A DNA stretch of 64,000 nt from Chiridota heheva (Eukaryota > Echinodermata > Holothuroidea > Apodida > Chiridotidae): the NCBI GenBank assembly GCA_020152595.1, contig JAIGNY010000597.1, positions 718,501-782,500 of the forward strand. The letters are read 5' to 3'. Shown here in pieces: positions 1 through 13,100 of the stretch; the first letter of the stretch is position 1, and every line of letters starts with the position of its first letter. A program made the position numbers and the translations under genes. Under the pieces are notes generated by a model. It was given only the letters and a program-made list of their open reading frames with translations. It searched no databases and was not told where the DNA came from.

Positions 1-2851
1 CACTTTCAATAGCTTTATTTCAACTTCAGTTCCCATTGTATGGCGAACAACGTTGCATGTGAGGCTCAGTAAATTCCCTCATTACGAAAATGGGGATTTG
101 GACGGGAAGTGGATGAATACCGGGTTAACCGGGGTAAATCACTTATGGAATCGAACCTGGGACTTTTCCTGGCAACTTTCTGCCTCCCTGACATAATAGA
201 CATATTTCTTGATTATGAGTGTATGGGCTAGTCATCCCGTGGAAATGTTTCTATTAGGTTATTGCATCCTTCTAGGTTTAAACGTTTAACTTGATGGGAG
301 GTTTATCTACCCCCCCCCCCCTCCCTTCTCCCTCCCCACTTACCACTTACCATCACCCCACTTCCCGCCCACCTACCCGCATCGTGGATGAGAAATACCC
401 GCTTTCCGGCCAATGTTTGTATAAAATACTTCCTATATAGATATAGCCTTAATTAAAAACATGTAACTTTACTTGGGCTGAAACGTCCCATCCATATAGC
501 AACACGAAGGCCAACTGCCTAATCACCAGAAACGACCGTTCTCTGATCCGTCAAAATTATGCTATCTTTTGATTTTGCTGCCTCTTCCTTCCTTATATCC
601 CCACCAGTGGCGGCGCCTGGTCCCGTGAACTGAGGGCAAGGGCCCCAGAAATATTTGGATCACTTTTCAAAGCGATTAAATACGCGTGTTATAGGACACG
701 TAGCTAACAGTACAACATCTAAGAAGATAATATAGAGACCTAGAACACTTGGGAAGATAAACGACCCCCGACCCCCACTCCCGCCCCTCTTTTTGTATCC
801 CACATTGGAACGAAATTTTACCAACCTTTTCTAAATTTCCATTTAATTGTACCAATTTTAAAAATGTCACCTCCCAACTGCGAAGAATACAAACATATCA
901 TATTGGAGAAATACTCTCAGGTGGCAGTTTCACCGAGAAAAAAATCCTTAAAGGATTAATTTAGTTGTCAACCAAGTTCATCGTAAATGTACAGATGAAC
1001 GCGGTCTTCCAAAGAAACAAACACAACTATACCACAAATAAAAATGAAACGAAAATTATTTCTGTTTAAAGAATGAAGATATATGAATTAATTAAATGGG
1101 TTTCCTTTTACTTCCCCTTACCGACTTTGACATGTTTGCACTGACTGACTGATAAGGCACGTGCAAGAGTTTGCGTTTCAATCTAGACACGGTACTAACA
1201 GACTAACTTAGGTACCGATTCTGACTGGTAAAGGTCAGAGTGATAACCAACAAAATTATTTACCAAGGGCAAAGTACCATACACAACCCTTTGCAAAACA
1301 TCCTTGCTCTATGTGTATCTTTTTTTTAATTATAACAGTCTACTATATGACTATCAGATAATCAGACTAAAAATTTGCTCAATGAATTTTTGTCAAATTA
1401 GTTTTATTTTTCCCTTCCTCTGTTTATGTTTTATTTTGTTATTTCAAATTGTCAAGATGAGCAGTACACTTTCGACATTCTTCGAATTCGGTTTTCGCCC
1501 CCAAAATACTGCAGACTTTTTTATTTTTCATTTGGAAAATGAAAATAACTTTTTCCACCTGTCCACGGACGAGGAATGGTTGATTAATTCCCACCAGCTA
1601 CGCAGGCTGCCAGGAAACTTTTGCTTCAAATTGCTCGCACAGTCTCTACTTTAATTGTCATATGTTATATTTCTACAATTTATCATGTTTGTAGCAGATT
1701 TAGACTGTTAGAACTGTAGAAGCTAGGAAGTTGTAAAGATGATTTCTTCATATTATGACATAAATTTTGGTATGTAAATTACTGTCGGTAACATTTTATA
1801 GTGTTGAAGTGTTCCATACGGTAGCAATCTTTAGCAAAAAGGTTCGCGTTTCGTATTTCAAAATGCAGAAAATAGATAAAAAAATCTAGAACAAGAGAAA
1901 AGTATTTTTTCTTTGAGCGATTCAGCAAACTTAATTTGCCGACTTTGGAGGACAGTGTTTTACATTTACTTCTTATTTTATATTGACTTCTCTTTTGAAA
2001 AGATAATTATTAAGAGTTATAAACGATTAGGGGTGTAGAAAGCTTTCGGATGGTGAGAGGGCACGACCTTTAGAGGGCAATTCCCTAAGTCATATGGTAA
2101 TGTCCGCCCCCTGTCTGTAGATAATAAGATAAAGAGGCACTTCATTTTTAGAAAGTAATTAAGGAACATTTAATTTGAAGGGGCACTTTTGTAATATTTT
2201 GTTTTAAGTGTGTGCAAACTCCACCAGTTCTTGCAACTTTGACAACATTAAGGGGCACTATTCATTTTCAAAAGTGGCACAAATTTAGATATCCATGTTG
2301 ACCTTAATTTTTGAATTGATTTGAATTGATTAAATACAATTGTACTTTCCCCAAATGCTGTTTAAATAGGCATGGTTAATCATGTTTGTGGAGCAGTGCC
2401 AGTTTATAATTTTATCACACTTTTCGTTACCTTTACACACTGAGAAAATGTTAACAAAATACATGATAGCGTATTATAGTACATGTATATGTGTTACTGT
2501 AGTGTGAAAAAGCCTCGTTGATTGAACAACCATTGTCAATCAATTGTGACGAATCTTTAAAGTGAATTGAGTCTCATTCTATGCATACTCGCAAGCATAT
2601 CATTGCATTAGGTCTTCCTATACCACTCAATCATCCTTTCCAAATTATACACTATTAATTGCACAAGATGAAAAAAGACATAAACCATATCACCAAGCAA
2701 CCAGCCAACTAACCAACCAACCAACCTATCTTTCAACCTAATCCTGTACGTACTGTACGATACGCAGTTACTATACACTACCCAATTCTTTAAAGTATTG
2801 CGCTCAGTCCAAAATCGCATACACAAGTAATATTAACACCAATCAACCAAG
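1..2851. other. Intergenic DNA, no gene recognised
   Basis: AT-rich sequence with a C homopolymer-rich stretch near 310-340. Open frames are short; the longest on the + strand (1304-1654, 116 residues) has no domain I recognise and low-complexity hydrophobic composition at its start. No convincing splice-site pairs or RNA genes were seen. A CAGTGGCG-type transposon end may start near 605. Confidence 0.5.
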
Positions 2852-3262
2852 CAATGTACATTAATCCTATCACCCAGCAACCAACCAACCTACATGTACA
2901 TTAATCCCAGCACCAAGCAACCAACCAACCTATGTACATTAATAGCAGCACCAAGCAACCTACATGTACATTAATCACCGCATCAGGCAACCAACCAACC
3001 TATATGTACATTAATCCCAGCACCAAGCTACCAACCAACCAATGTACATTAATAGCAGCATTAACCAACCAACCTACGTGTACATTAATTCCAGCACCAA
3101 GCAACCAACTCACGTGTACATTAATCCTAGCACCAAGCAACCAACCAACCTACATGTACATTAATCCCAGCACCAAGCAAGCAATGTAAATGTACATTAA
3201 TCCCAGCACCAACCAAGCAACCTACATGTACATTAATCCCAGCACCAAGCAACCAACCAGCC
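2852..3262. repeat. 40-bp minisatellite upstream of CCDC12
   Basis: About ten diverged tandem units of roughly 40 bp. Each contains TGTACATTAATCCCAGCACC followed by a CAAC-type run (CAAGCAACCAACCAACC). Units differ in the number of CCAA steps and by point changes such as ATAGCAGC for ATCCCAGC. The flanking 2690-2730 stretch is also CCAA-rich. The array lies about 0.8 kb upstream of the CCDC12 start codon. Open frames across it are by-products of the repeat. Confidence 0.9.
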
Positions 3263-4072
3263 TACGCGTAATACGCAGACTACGACCTCTCCAAAGTTAA
3301 AGTCATTCCTCTTGACTGAAATCCCATCAATCATCAACACTTTTCTTTTACCACGACATCCTCACAATTCAGTGTTTTGCCTAAAATCTTATATTACGGC
3401 CTCTGGGCACTAGTTACTGACTAATTTAGCACCAAGCGCTTCTTAGTATGCCCCGCGCATATTTTGTTCTCCGCCTGAGCAAACCCGGGCGAGGTCTCGG
3501 TTTGATATTTTCATATTTTACATCATATAATTTACATATTTTTCTGAGGCATCCATTATGACAGGCTTCAAACCTCTCCATGTCGACTTTCACAACCTAC
3601 CAGCGGCGGCGGGTTGTTTTAACCTAAAAACTTAAAAACCTGTAAAATGGTCCATTTCTAATCGAATTTTCACTATGATAATGTCCTTTACTAATGTTAG
3701 GAAATGTTGCCTTCACCTGTCTGGCTGTCGTTGCAAATTAACTTTTTTTGCATGAATAGCTGTGGCATGTCTAGGGGCTATTGGGCGCTTAGCCTCCCTA
3801 AAAATACCATATGCCCCAGATTTGGTCAAAAGTCCTAATTACAATTAACTAAATCAAATAGAAAAACAAAAGGTGATGAAAAAATACAAGTAATACTTCA
3901 ATTTTAGTTGAAGTTCTACTTCAATTTTATAACTTCAAATTTAAATATATATATTTACGCAAATCAACAAATGGAAGACGGTCGTAAATTAATTTGTTAT
4001 CTGTTGTTGAATGAACGTGATTTACGTTCGAGATTTCTCGCAGAATTAGAAAGAACACTATTTTTTGGGAAG
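3263..4072 (+). promoter_or_regulatory. Probable CCDC12 5' flank and leader
   Basis: Non-coding stretch immediately before the CCDC12 start, expected by position to hold promoter and 5' UTR. No TATA box or initiator can be assigned with confidence. 3762-3816 is a copy of a dispersed repeat that recurs inverted at about 37695-37757 (shared core around GGGGCTATTGGGCGCTTA), so part of this flank is transposon-derived. Confidence 0.35.
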
Positions 4073-4162
4073 ATGGATGGTGGCGGGAACTTAGAAGATC
4101 AAGCACGGAAAAGGAAAGAGAGGTTGATGGCGCTCAGAAAAAAGCAGCAAAATGATAACAGG
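4073..4162 (+). CDS. CCDC12: CCDC12 exon 1
   Basis: Encodes residues 1-30, starting MDGGGNLEDQARKRKERL. The frame stays open to a stop at 4172-4174, but similarity to CCDC12 ends near the donor at 4163 (GTGCAG). It ends in phase 0, matching exon 2. Intron 1 is about 9.3 kb and full of repeats. Confidence 0.88.
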
Positions 4163-7100
4163 GTGCAGTGTTGATTTGTTTTGGCTAAAAATAGTTTGTG
4201 TTGTAGATAGTGTTATTCCTACTGAGTAAGCCTAGGCCCTAATACTGTGTTAGGCTAAGGAAGTATTAGTTTAACACTAGGCCAAAATTCAGACTATTTA
4301 ATTCAATTTTAGTTTTCATACTCACAGATAATCACAGATCCTTTTCTGACTTTAGGATTCTCCTGGATCCTCATCTGTCAGCTCAAAGCTTGTATTTATG
4401 CTAAATTTACCTTGTCTAGTTGTGTTATTGTAATCATTTCATATTGGCCTAAGTGTTTTTTCCAATGTCTAGTCTGGCCTCAAATGTGGGTAGGCCTAGG
4501 CCTATTGATTTAGATGTTACTACTGAATTTGGTAAACTATTCCACATGTCAACTGAGCAGTGCACAAAAGAGAATTTCCTGTTATTAAGCCTTGGGAGGA
4601 TTTTAAAGATCAAGTTATACTCATGTCCCCAGGCTTTAGTTGACGAATCCCCTATTGAGTTGTATGAACGTTGACACTTCCGGGTCATATATTCCGGTTA
4701 CAATCTTAAATATCTCAATCATGTCACCACGAACGTGTCTGTAAGTCAAGGTATTAAGATTACTTTTCTGTAGCCTTTGCAAATACTTTAAGTTTGACAT
4801 TCCTGTTAGCTGCTTGGTAACTCTACGTTGTACATTCTCAAGCTGATCGATATGCTTTACTTTTCATAGCCGCCGGTAGTACGAATCTTCATACTCCAAC
4901 TAATTCTCCCTGAATCATATACATACAAATTTTACACACTTAAAGCAAAGTCAACGGGCTTCATCGTGTGTTTTCAAAAAAAGTTGCCTAGGAATTGGCA
5001 ACTTGATTTTCGGTATGAAGATTTCCATATTTTAACATGAAAATCAGAACATAAAAACTTGAACTGGTTTTACACCTTGTACATATCGTATTAACTCAAT
5101 TGCTTTCCTAAAAGGATACACATTTATTGTTTAAAGCTGCAACAGATTTTCTGCGAGCGTCTTGACAAAAATGTGATACGCATGTAAGCATTTTTCCAAG
5201 CCAATAAGAAGATAAGAAGCTTGTGTAAGGAAATGATTGACATAATTTGAGTGCCTTTCTGCATCGCCTGTGTAACCTTGAGTGTATGAACGCAACGATG
5301 TGCATCCTACGCGTGTGTTACTTATGTTGGCGCATACAATTGTATGTATAAATATTAACAAAAGAACAAGGGTGGGTGTTGGGGTAGTTAAATTCAAATA
5401 ATTATGATAGTGCGCAACAACGCAAATATTGCGTCATGTAACGAACAGGCAGTGTGGTTTTTTGTTGTATCTGCTCCCATTTTGGCCCCTCCTTTTTCAA
5501 GTTATATGTGCACGTTTGCAATATTAGTTGCAACGCTACGTCCTGTGCACAAGACACTGATTTTCTTCCAAAAAATTGACCATTTTTACCCTTTTTCACA
5601 AGGATATAGGGAAATCTACCAAAACGTAAGTTGAAAAAAGTTGTTCAGCTTTAGGTTTGTATAGGCAAAAGTTAAGGGCGTCAGTGTTAATTTTTATGCT
5701 CTTTTGTGTCCACAGTCCTGTAGAAGAGGTTATGTACAGTATTAGCGATAATGTCTACTAAGGCGGTGGATCCAGGGGGGTTCATAGCTTATCTAACCTA
5801 ACTTAGCTTATGCAGTCCACAATTACAATATTTATCAAGTAAGGTAAGTTTGGTGAAATTCGACCTTTTAGTGAAATTCAAGTCTAGTCTAGGTCCCAAG
5901 GCAGTCACGTAAACAAATTGTGAAAAAGGCCATGTTGACAGGCTATCTATATGCCCTTATTTGCTCACGATATTTAATTCATAGTTATGATTTCAATTTT
6001 CTTTCATATAAAAAGAAAAGAAATTTGTCGGATACTTGTATAACAGATAAATTAAGCCTCTAAATGCATCATTTTATGGTGTGATGCTAGCCATCGTATA
6101 CTAGATCAGTGATCACGCAGTACAATTGTTGCTGATTTGCATACAACTTACAGCGGGAAAATCTCACAGTTCAGATCCCACCCACATTATACTCAACATT
6201 TCTTTGAAACATTAAACCATGGCTAGGCCGTGGCTCCTATTTGAAAAATAAATAAACAGCTTAACCAATAAAATCCTCATAAATCATGCATACCTCTCTT
6301 ATTTTTCAAGTTCAATAATCATTCTGGCTAGTGGCTATGCTTTACTTTAAATAGGCCCCATTCATGCATCGCGGTGGCATTTGCTATTAAACTTAATCCA
6401 TCAAAGGTTTCCGCCCTACATACAGCCTTATTAAACCAAACCAGACTGAGTTTCAGCAAGGAGCTATGAAAACATTTTTTTTTTACAACACATGCCACGC
6501 ATCCAAGCAGAAGCAATTCTTCGGCACTCTGCAGATAAGTTTAACATTGATTTAAAACATTTAATAATGACAAACAATATTTTTGGTCATTCAGAATCAT
6601 ATAAAACAGCAAAACACATCTGCATTTTAACATTCTGTTGTACTTTCTACTTGTGAAACAATATGCAGAGTGGAATGCAGAGATAATATTGTTAATTTAT
6701 GCATACCAACAGGCTATCTTCAAACGGGTCGGCAAAAAACATATAAACTTGCTCCACTTTGAACGATTGAAATTATTTGAGCTTGTATCCCAAGCGAATA
6801 ATATGTGGTATGGGTCAATTACATACAACACTTGATTGGAATGGAAGATTCCATCGCTTCTAGGCTACTACTATGAGTAAACATAAGTACAGGAGAACGG
6901 GAGAAATGTTTGAACACAAAATGCATGAAATGTTTTGTTCTTTTTAAATTCTGATTTTTTTTTGACCGGGGCTGTTGTTCAGAGGTTTATTATACACATG
7001 AAAATGAAATAGGGGAAGGAATACAAACTTTTTTAGGGAATGAATACAAAGTTTTTGAAGGAATGAATGGTCATTTTCACTTGTGACCTCATTGTGAAAT

Positions 7101-10100
7101 GTGAATCATACCAGCTTGGTTTTGATTCACAAACCAAGCTGGTGATAGCATGGGGATAATTTATCTTCAATTTACAGTACATTGTTATTCTATAACAATC
7201 ACGCAATTAATGCACCCTCCTCTAAACAATGCGACAACTATTTATAGCGACTAAACAATGCAACAGCTATTTATAGGGATGGTTTTTCCTGGCATAAGCT
7301 GCTGAATAAAAAATATAAAAAAAAATGATATGACAACTCTTGAAAACCCATTCATTAATCATGTTACTATGACAACACGTGAATCTAGGGTCATTCACGC
7401 AAAGCTTTATTTGTATCCAGGGGCCCGTTTACACATTGAATAATGTGTTATACAGTAACTTGTACTAGCCCTATGTACATGCATAGGGTCAGTAGGGCGT
7501 GGTTGGGTGTAAATTCGTAAATGGTCTCGTAATACTTGGCTTGTGATTTGCGATATATTTGTTGGGATTTATAATGGATTCCTGAGTATTTTAAAAGACC
7601 AAGGAGAGAATCGGCATGACTTCAAGTAAATGCATACATGCATCCCCTGTGCAGCCTTGAGCATTGTGCATCCTACATGCATGTTACTCATGTTTGACAT
7701 GTATAATTTGGAAGACTGCTCAGCCACAACCAAAAGAACAAGAGTGTTAAAGTAGTCAAATTTGAACAAATTAGAAGTGTCACGTCTTGTAACAAATGTG
7801 CAGTATGAATTTTTTTTTTATCTGTGCCCGTTTGGCTCCTCTTTCAAGTTATACGCATGCATTTGCAACATTACTTCCGACACTATTATCCTGTGCACAA
7901 GACACAGAATTTCTTTGAAAGAATTGACCGTTTGTTACCCTTTTATACAAAAAATAGGGAAATCTACCAAAACCTAAGTTGAAATAAGTTTGGGCGATAT
8001 GTGAGTGCTTCGGTGTTAATTTTCATGTTCTTTTGTGACTAATATACTGAAAGAGAGGTTATTGTATTAGCGAGCATGTCTACTAGATAGCATGCCAACC
8101 TTGAGAATCGGCCTTGGTCCTGAATTGTAAATTCTGTCTCTATCAATCAATCTGCCTTCTTGTAAAGCGCTGGTATCTGCCATAAATGATGCTCAGGGTG
8201 CTTTTCATCAAACAAGCAAAACAGTTCAATGTTATTGAAAGAGTTCAGATGCATGCTGGAGATTTTGGTAACTTGTTTTGAGCCAGTTATCATAAATTCA
8301 AGTTTTTCAGCTCGACTATTCAAAGAATAGTAGAGCTATTCTACTACCCCCAGCATTGGCGTCGGCGTTGGGTAAAGAAAATTTTGGTTAAAGTTGTGGT
8401 CAAAGTCTTCACAACTAAATTTATGAATGGTGTACATTCATGTGACTGGGCATAGGGGTAGAAGACATGGGTATTGATCAAATGAGCATGATTGGAGGGT
8501 TGTGTGTGCATACTTATTAGCTTATTTGCATAACAATGAAAATATTTGTCAGGCTAAAAGTTTTGGTTAAAGTTTTTGGTTTAAGTTTTTATAACTTATG
8601 AATGGTGTACATCCATGTGACTTGGCATAGGGGTAGAGGACATGGGTACTGTTCAAATGAGAACGATTGTTATGTGTGCATATTAATTAGCTTATTTCTA
8701 TAACAATGAAAATATTTGTCAGGTTATAAGTTTTGGTTAAAGTTTTGGGTTATAGTTTTCATAACTTGAATTATAAATCTTGTACATTCATGTAACTTGG
8801 TTTAGGGGTACTGTTCAAGTGAGCATGATTAGGGGGTTGTGTGCATACTAATTAGCTTATTTGCATAACAATGAAAATATTTGTATCTATGATATCTTTT
8901 TAAATTAAAGTGGATGTGGGGATTGTGTTTTTACACAAATGATCATATATGTGAAGAGCCTTGTCTACACCTAATGTTGAGGTGAAGTGTGCATATTAAT
9001 TAGGTTATTTGCATAACAATAGACTTTCGTACAAAATGTTTAAAATTCATGAGTGCATAACTTAAGTTATGAATAATGTACATTCATGTAACTTGGCACA
9101 GAAGTAGAGGACATGGGTACTGTTCAAATAAGCATGATTGGAGGGTTGTGTGTGCATACTTATTACCTTATTTGCATAACAATTAAAATATATGTCAGGT
9201 TAAAAGTTTTGTTAAAAGTTTTTGGTTAAAGTTTTGGTTGAAGTTTTCATAACTTATGAATGGTGTACATTCATGTGACTTGGCATAGGGGTAGAGGACA
9301 GGGTACTGTTCAAATGAGAAAGATTGTTGTGTGAGCATATTAATTAGCTTATTTCCATAACAATGAAAATATTTGTCAGGTTAAAAGTTTTGGTTAAAGT
9401 TTTGGGTTATAGTTTTCATAACTTGAATTATAAATCTTGTACATTCATGTAACTTGGTTTAGGGGTACTGTTGAAGTGAGCATGATTAGGGGGCTGTGTG
9501 CATACTAATTAGCTTATTTGCATAACAATGAAAATATTTGTATCCATGATATCTTTTTAAATTAAAGTGGATGTGGGGATTTTGTTTGCACAAATGATCA
9601 TATATGTGAAGAGCCTTGTCTACACCTAATGTTGAGGTGAAGTGTGCATATTAATTAAGTTATTTGCATAACAATAGACTAGTACAAAATGTTTAAAATT
9701 CATGAGTGCATAACTTAAGTTATGAATAATGTACATTCATGTAACTTGGCACAGGAGTAGAGGACGTAGGTGCTGTTCAAATAAGCATGGTTGGGGTTGT
9801 GTGTGCATACTATTTAGCTTATTTGCATAACAATGATAATACTTGCATATATGATATCTCTTAAATTGAAGTGGGAGTGGAGATTTTGTTTTGCACAAAT
9901 GATCATATACTGTATGTGAAGAGCATTTTCTACACTCAATGGTGAAGTGTAGTGTGCATATTAGGTAGGTTATTTGCATAACAATAGAATTGCTTTCAAA
10001 ATATTTAACCTGAGATAATAACTTAGCTATTTGGTTCAGTGGTAGAGGGCATTGGCACTGTTCAGTTGAGCATGAATGGAGGATTGTGTGTGCATAATAA

Positions 10101-13100
10101 TTAACCTATTTGCATAGCAATGAAAATATTTGTATATGTGGTATCTCTTGAATTAAAGTGGGTATGATGATTTTGCTTGAACAAATGATCATACAGTATA
10201 TGTGAAGAACATTGTTCACTCTTAGTGGTGAGGTATAGTGAGTATTGCTGCAATATGTTTGACCTGAGATCAAAAATTTATGGCTTATGACTTACTAACT
10301 TCACATTTCTAGTTTTGTTATGATATTGATATTCCTGACATGAATAGCAATCAAAATGTCTTGCCATGAATAAAGAAGCAAATAAAAGTTTCCTCGCTTC
10401 TAAAGAATGTTAAATTAAGGGTTTGAGAAAAATAAACAATAAACAGAATGTGGGGTAGAAGATGACATGATGATAAAGTAGCTGGAATTAGGATGAGGTC
10501 ATGTGGGACAGGGTGGAATTGTATGTAGAGCAGGGTGCAGTGGGATGTTGGTCAGAATGTCTTGGCATGTTAGACAGGGTGGATTGGCATGTAGAACAAG
10601 GTGGGTTGGCATGTAGAACAGGATGGGTTGGCATGTGGAATAGGGTGCATTGGCATGTGGAACAGGGTGGGTCGACGTGGGACAGGGCAGAATGGCATGT
10701 GGTGCGATGTCATCTGGATTTCAGTAGTGATGGCATGTGGGTCATGCAAGTGGTGGAATGACATACAGTATCTGGTTTTCAGGTGTGATTGCATGGAGTA
10801 TAGATGTGGGATGACATTTGGGACAGGTTGGGATGGAATGTGAGACAGTCTGGAATATGCATTATTAGCAGTGAGGGAATTTGTATCATTTCCAATGTCT
10901 AGTTTGTCACACGTTAAGCAATATTGTTTCGCATGATATTGCTTTAATGTTATTGTACATTTCTCATGCTGCTTGACTTTGCTTGACACATATTTTCTTA
11001 AATTGGAAGTTGTGTTACAATCCAGGATGTAGTTTTAAGAATGTGTAGAGGCTGGGAGAGGGTACAGGTTGGAAAGGGGATTGAATGGCATTCTTTCATT
11101 GACATTGGTAAGTCAGGGCCTCTCCTTTCTTTGTTATTCAATTGCTAGAAGTAAAAGAGGTATTGTAGTTATATAGACTGATATGTTTGATATGTTTTCT
11201 GAGTTACTGGGTGAGGTAACCTTGAGCTTTTTGTGTCTTAAAATATCTTTAAATACTCAAAAAAGTTTTTTGAAGGTTGTAGTGCAAATGAAAATGTAAG
11301 TGCATCTTTCAAACTTCAAGTAATTTGAAATTATCTGCCCCTGCTACCTATTTAGGTATATACTTCCCTCTATAACCCCATCCTCTATACTAGCTTTGAT
11401 TAGTCGAGCATACTGTCCTTCCGACAGTTCTAGTTTGTCATTCAGCTTCAAAAAGTTGTGGTTTATCCATGAGCGAATTTCATCAATACAAGTTTCTATT
11501 TATAGAATTGTAACATTGACATTGCGTTGGTTGGGCTTGACAGATAAATATAATTGGCTATTACCTGCATAGCAGTGATGCTAAAGCCCATGCTGGCAAA
11601 TTGTATCTCCTAGAGGAAATGTAAACTGTAAGGAGGGTGGGGGAAGAATTAAGGTGCGTAACCAAATTTGAATATATTGATTGTAAAAATGACAATCTAA
11701 GTTGATGTAAATAAATGAAAGGAGAATGAAAATAGGAAACCAGAACCACAGAATGAAAACTATTGTAGTAAAACTCTATTGTAGTAAAACTTTTCACCAA
11801 CTCAGGCTAAACTTGAATTCCTTGATAAATCTGTCAAATAATTAAAACATTCACCATAGCCCCGATGAAGTCATTGGCCAATAACTATAAATATAGAAAT
11901 AAATTACCTTAAATCAACTTCTCACACAGGTCTTTCTTCAAAACTACACCCACTCACATAATCGATCCTACTCTCTTGAAATCCTATTCCAAACTGTTCT
12001 TTTATTCAAACAATTCCTCTCACCCAAAACAAAACAGTTATATTCTCTTCTGTATTCTTTCAAACCCTCTTTAAACCTCGCGCCCAGTCATTGCAGTATG
12101 ACGTCAGATATTGTGAATGAATATTTTGACATCACACATATGAATATTGATTACCAGAGGAAGGACATCAAGACATACACTGGATATGACACTAACACTG
12201 GTAGCAAACACACTAGCAGAAGATCAATTGTCAGTAAAGAGATTTTTCACTGAAGCCATCATACAAATATGGCTCAAAACAACAATAAAAAACTACTAGA
12301 AACATATCAAGCTAGAATGATAGCACTCTGCAGAGCGCATACCTTTATGTTCATTTCACATCCGGAATATAATTTACCTCAGAAATCCTAGTTCCACCAA
12401 GTTATGATCCTAAGCAATCTCTTTCTCAGTGTTTATCTGTATTGCCATTTGTATTCTAAACACTTCAGGATCTACCTTCTTATTTTTTTCAGTTTTATTC
12501 AGGCTATGCAATTAAAGATTCACATTCCATCATTTTCCTTTCATGCAAAAAGTCAATTGTTTGATTCTCTTTGATACCAGAAACCATGATCTGATGTTCT
12601 TTAAGTCCAGAAAATTGATTGTTTTGAATTCTTTTCAGGGCATGAATTCATTGTTTAGCACACTGCATGCCATTGGAAAGTTTCAAGTATGTAAGTCGTG
12701 ACAGATCTCTTCCTAAAACAGCATCGCCCCTCCATTTGTGCCCTTTCCCTGTTTCAATATGTCTTAAAAAATGTAATCACCTCTTCCTTAAGCAGCAAAC
12801 ACAACATGCACACAATTTAAATCCAAATCCAATCAATGGTTCTTGAGATATCTTGATGGCAAACAAACAAACAGAGGCCAGAACATAATCTCCGTCTAAC
12901 TTCATTGGCGAAGGTAATTAATTCAATTTACATTTATGTACATGACAGCAGGTCGATTTGCGATCAACTGGTTAAGTACAAACAACTTTGGGTGAAGCCT
13001 AAGCTTCAATGGCAAACCCAATGATACTGTAGCCTAACACTCAGGTTTGTACTGTGCATAGACTATGGCCTGCATTAGGTCATATTACATATAGATAGAA

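Noticed and set aside
1304-1654. 116-residue + strand frame as a gene
   Set aside because: No domain, hydrophobic low-complexity start and no splice or expression signal; left as unassigned.
10570-10989. 139-residue - strand frame as a gene
   Set aside because: Most of it reads the CATGTGG minisatellite antisense (His/Met/Pro-rich) and has no domain.
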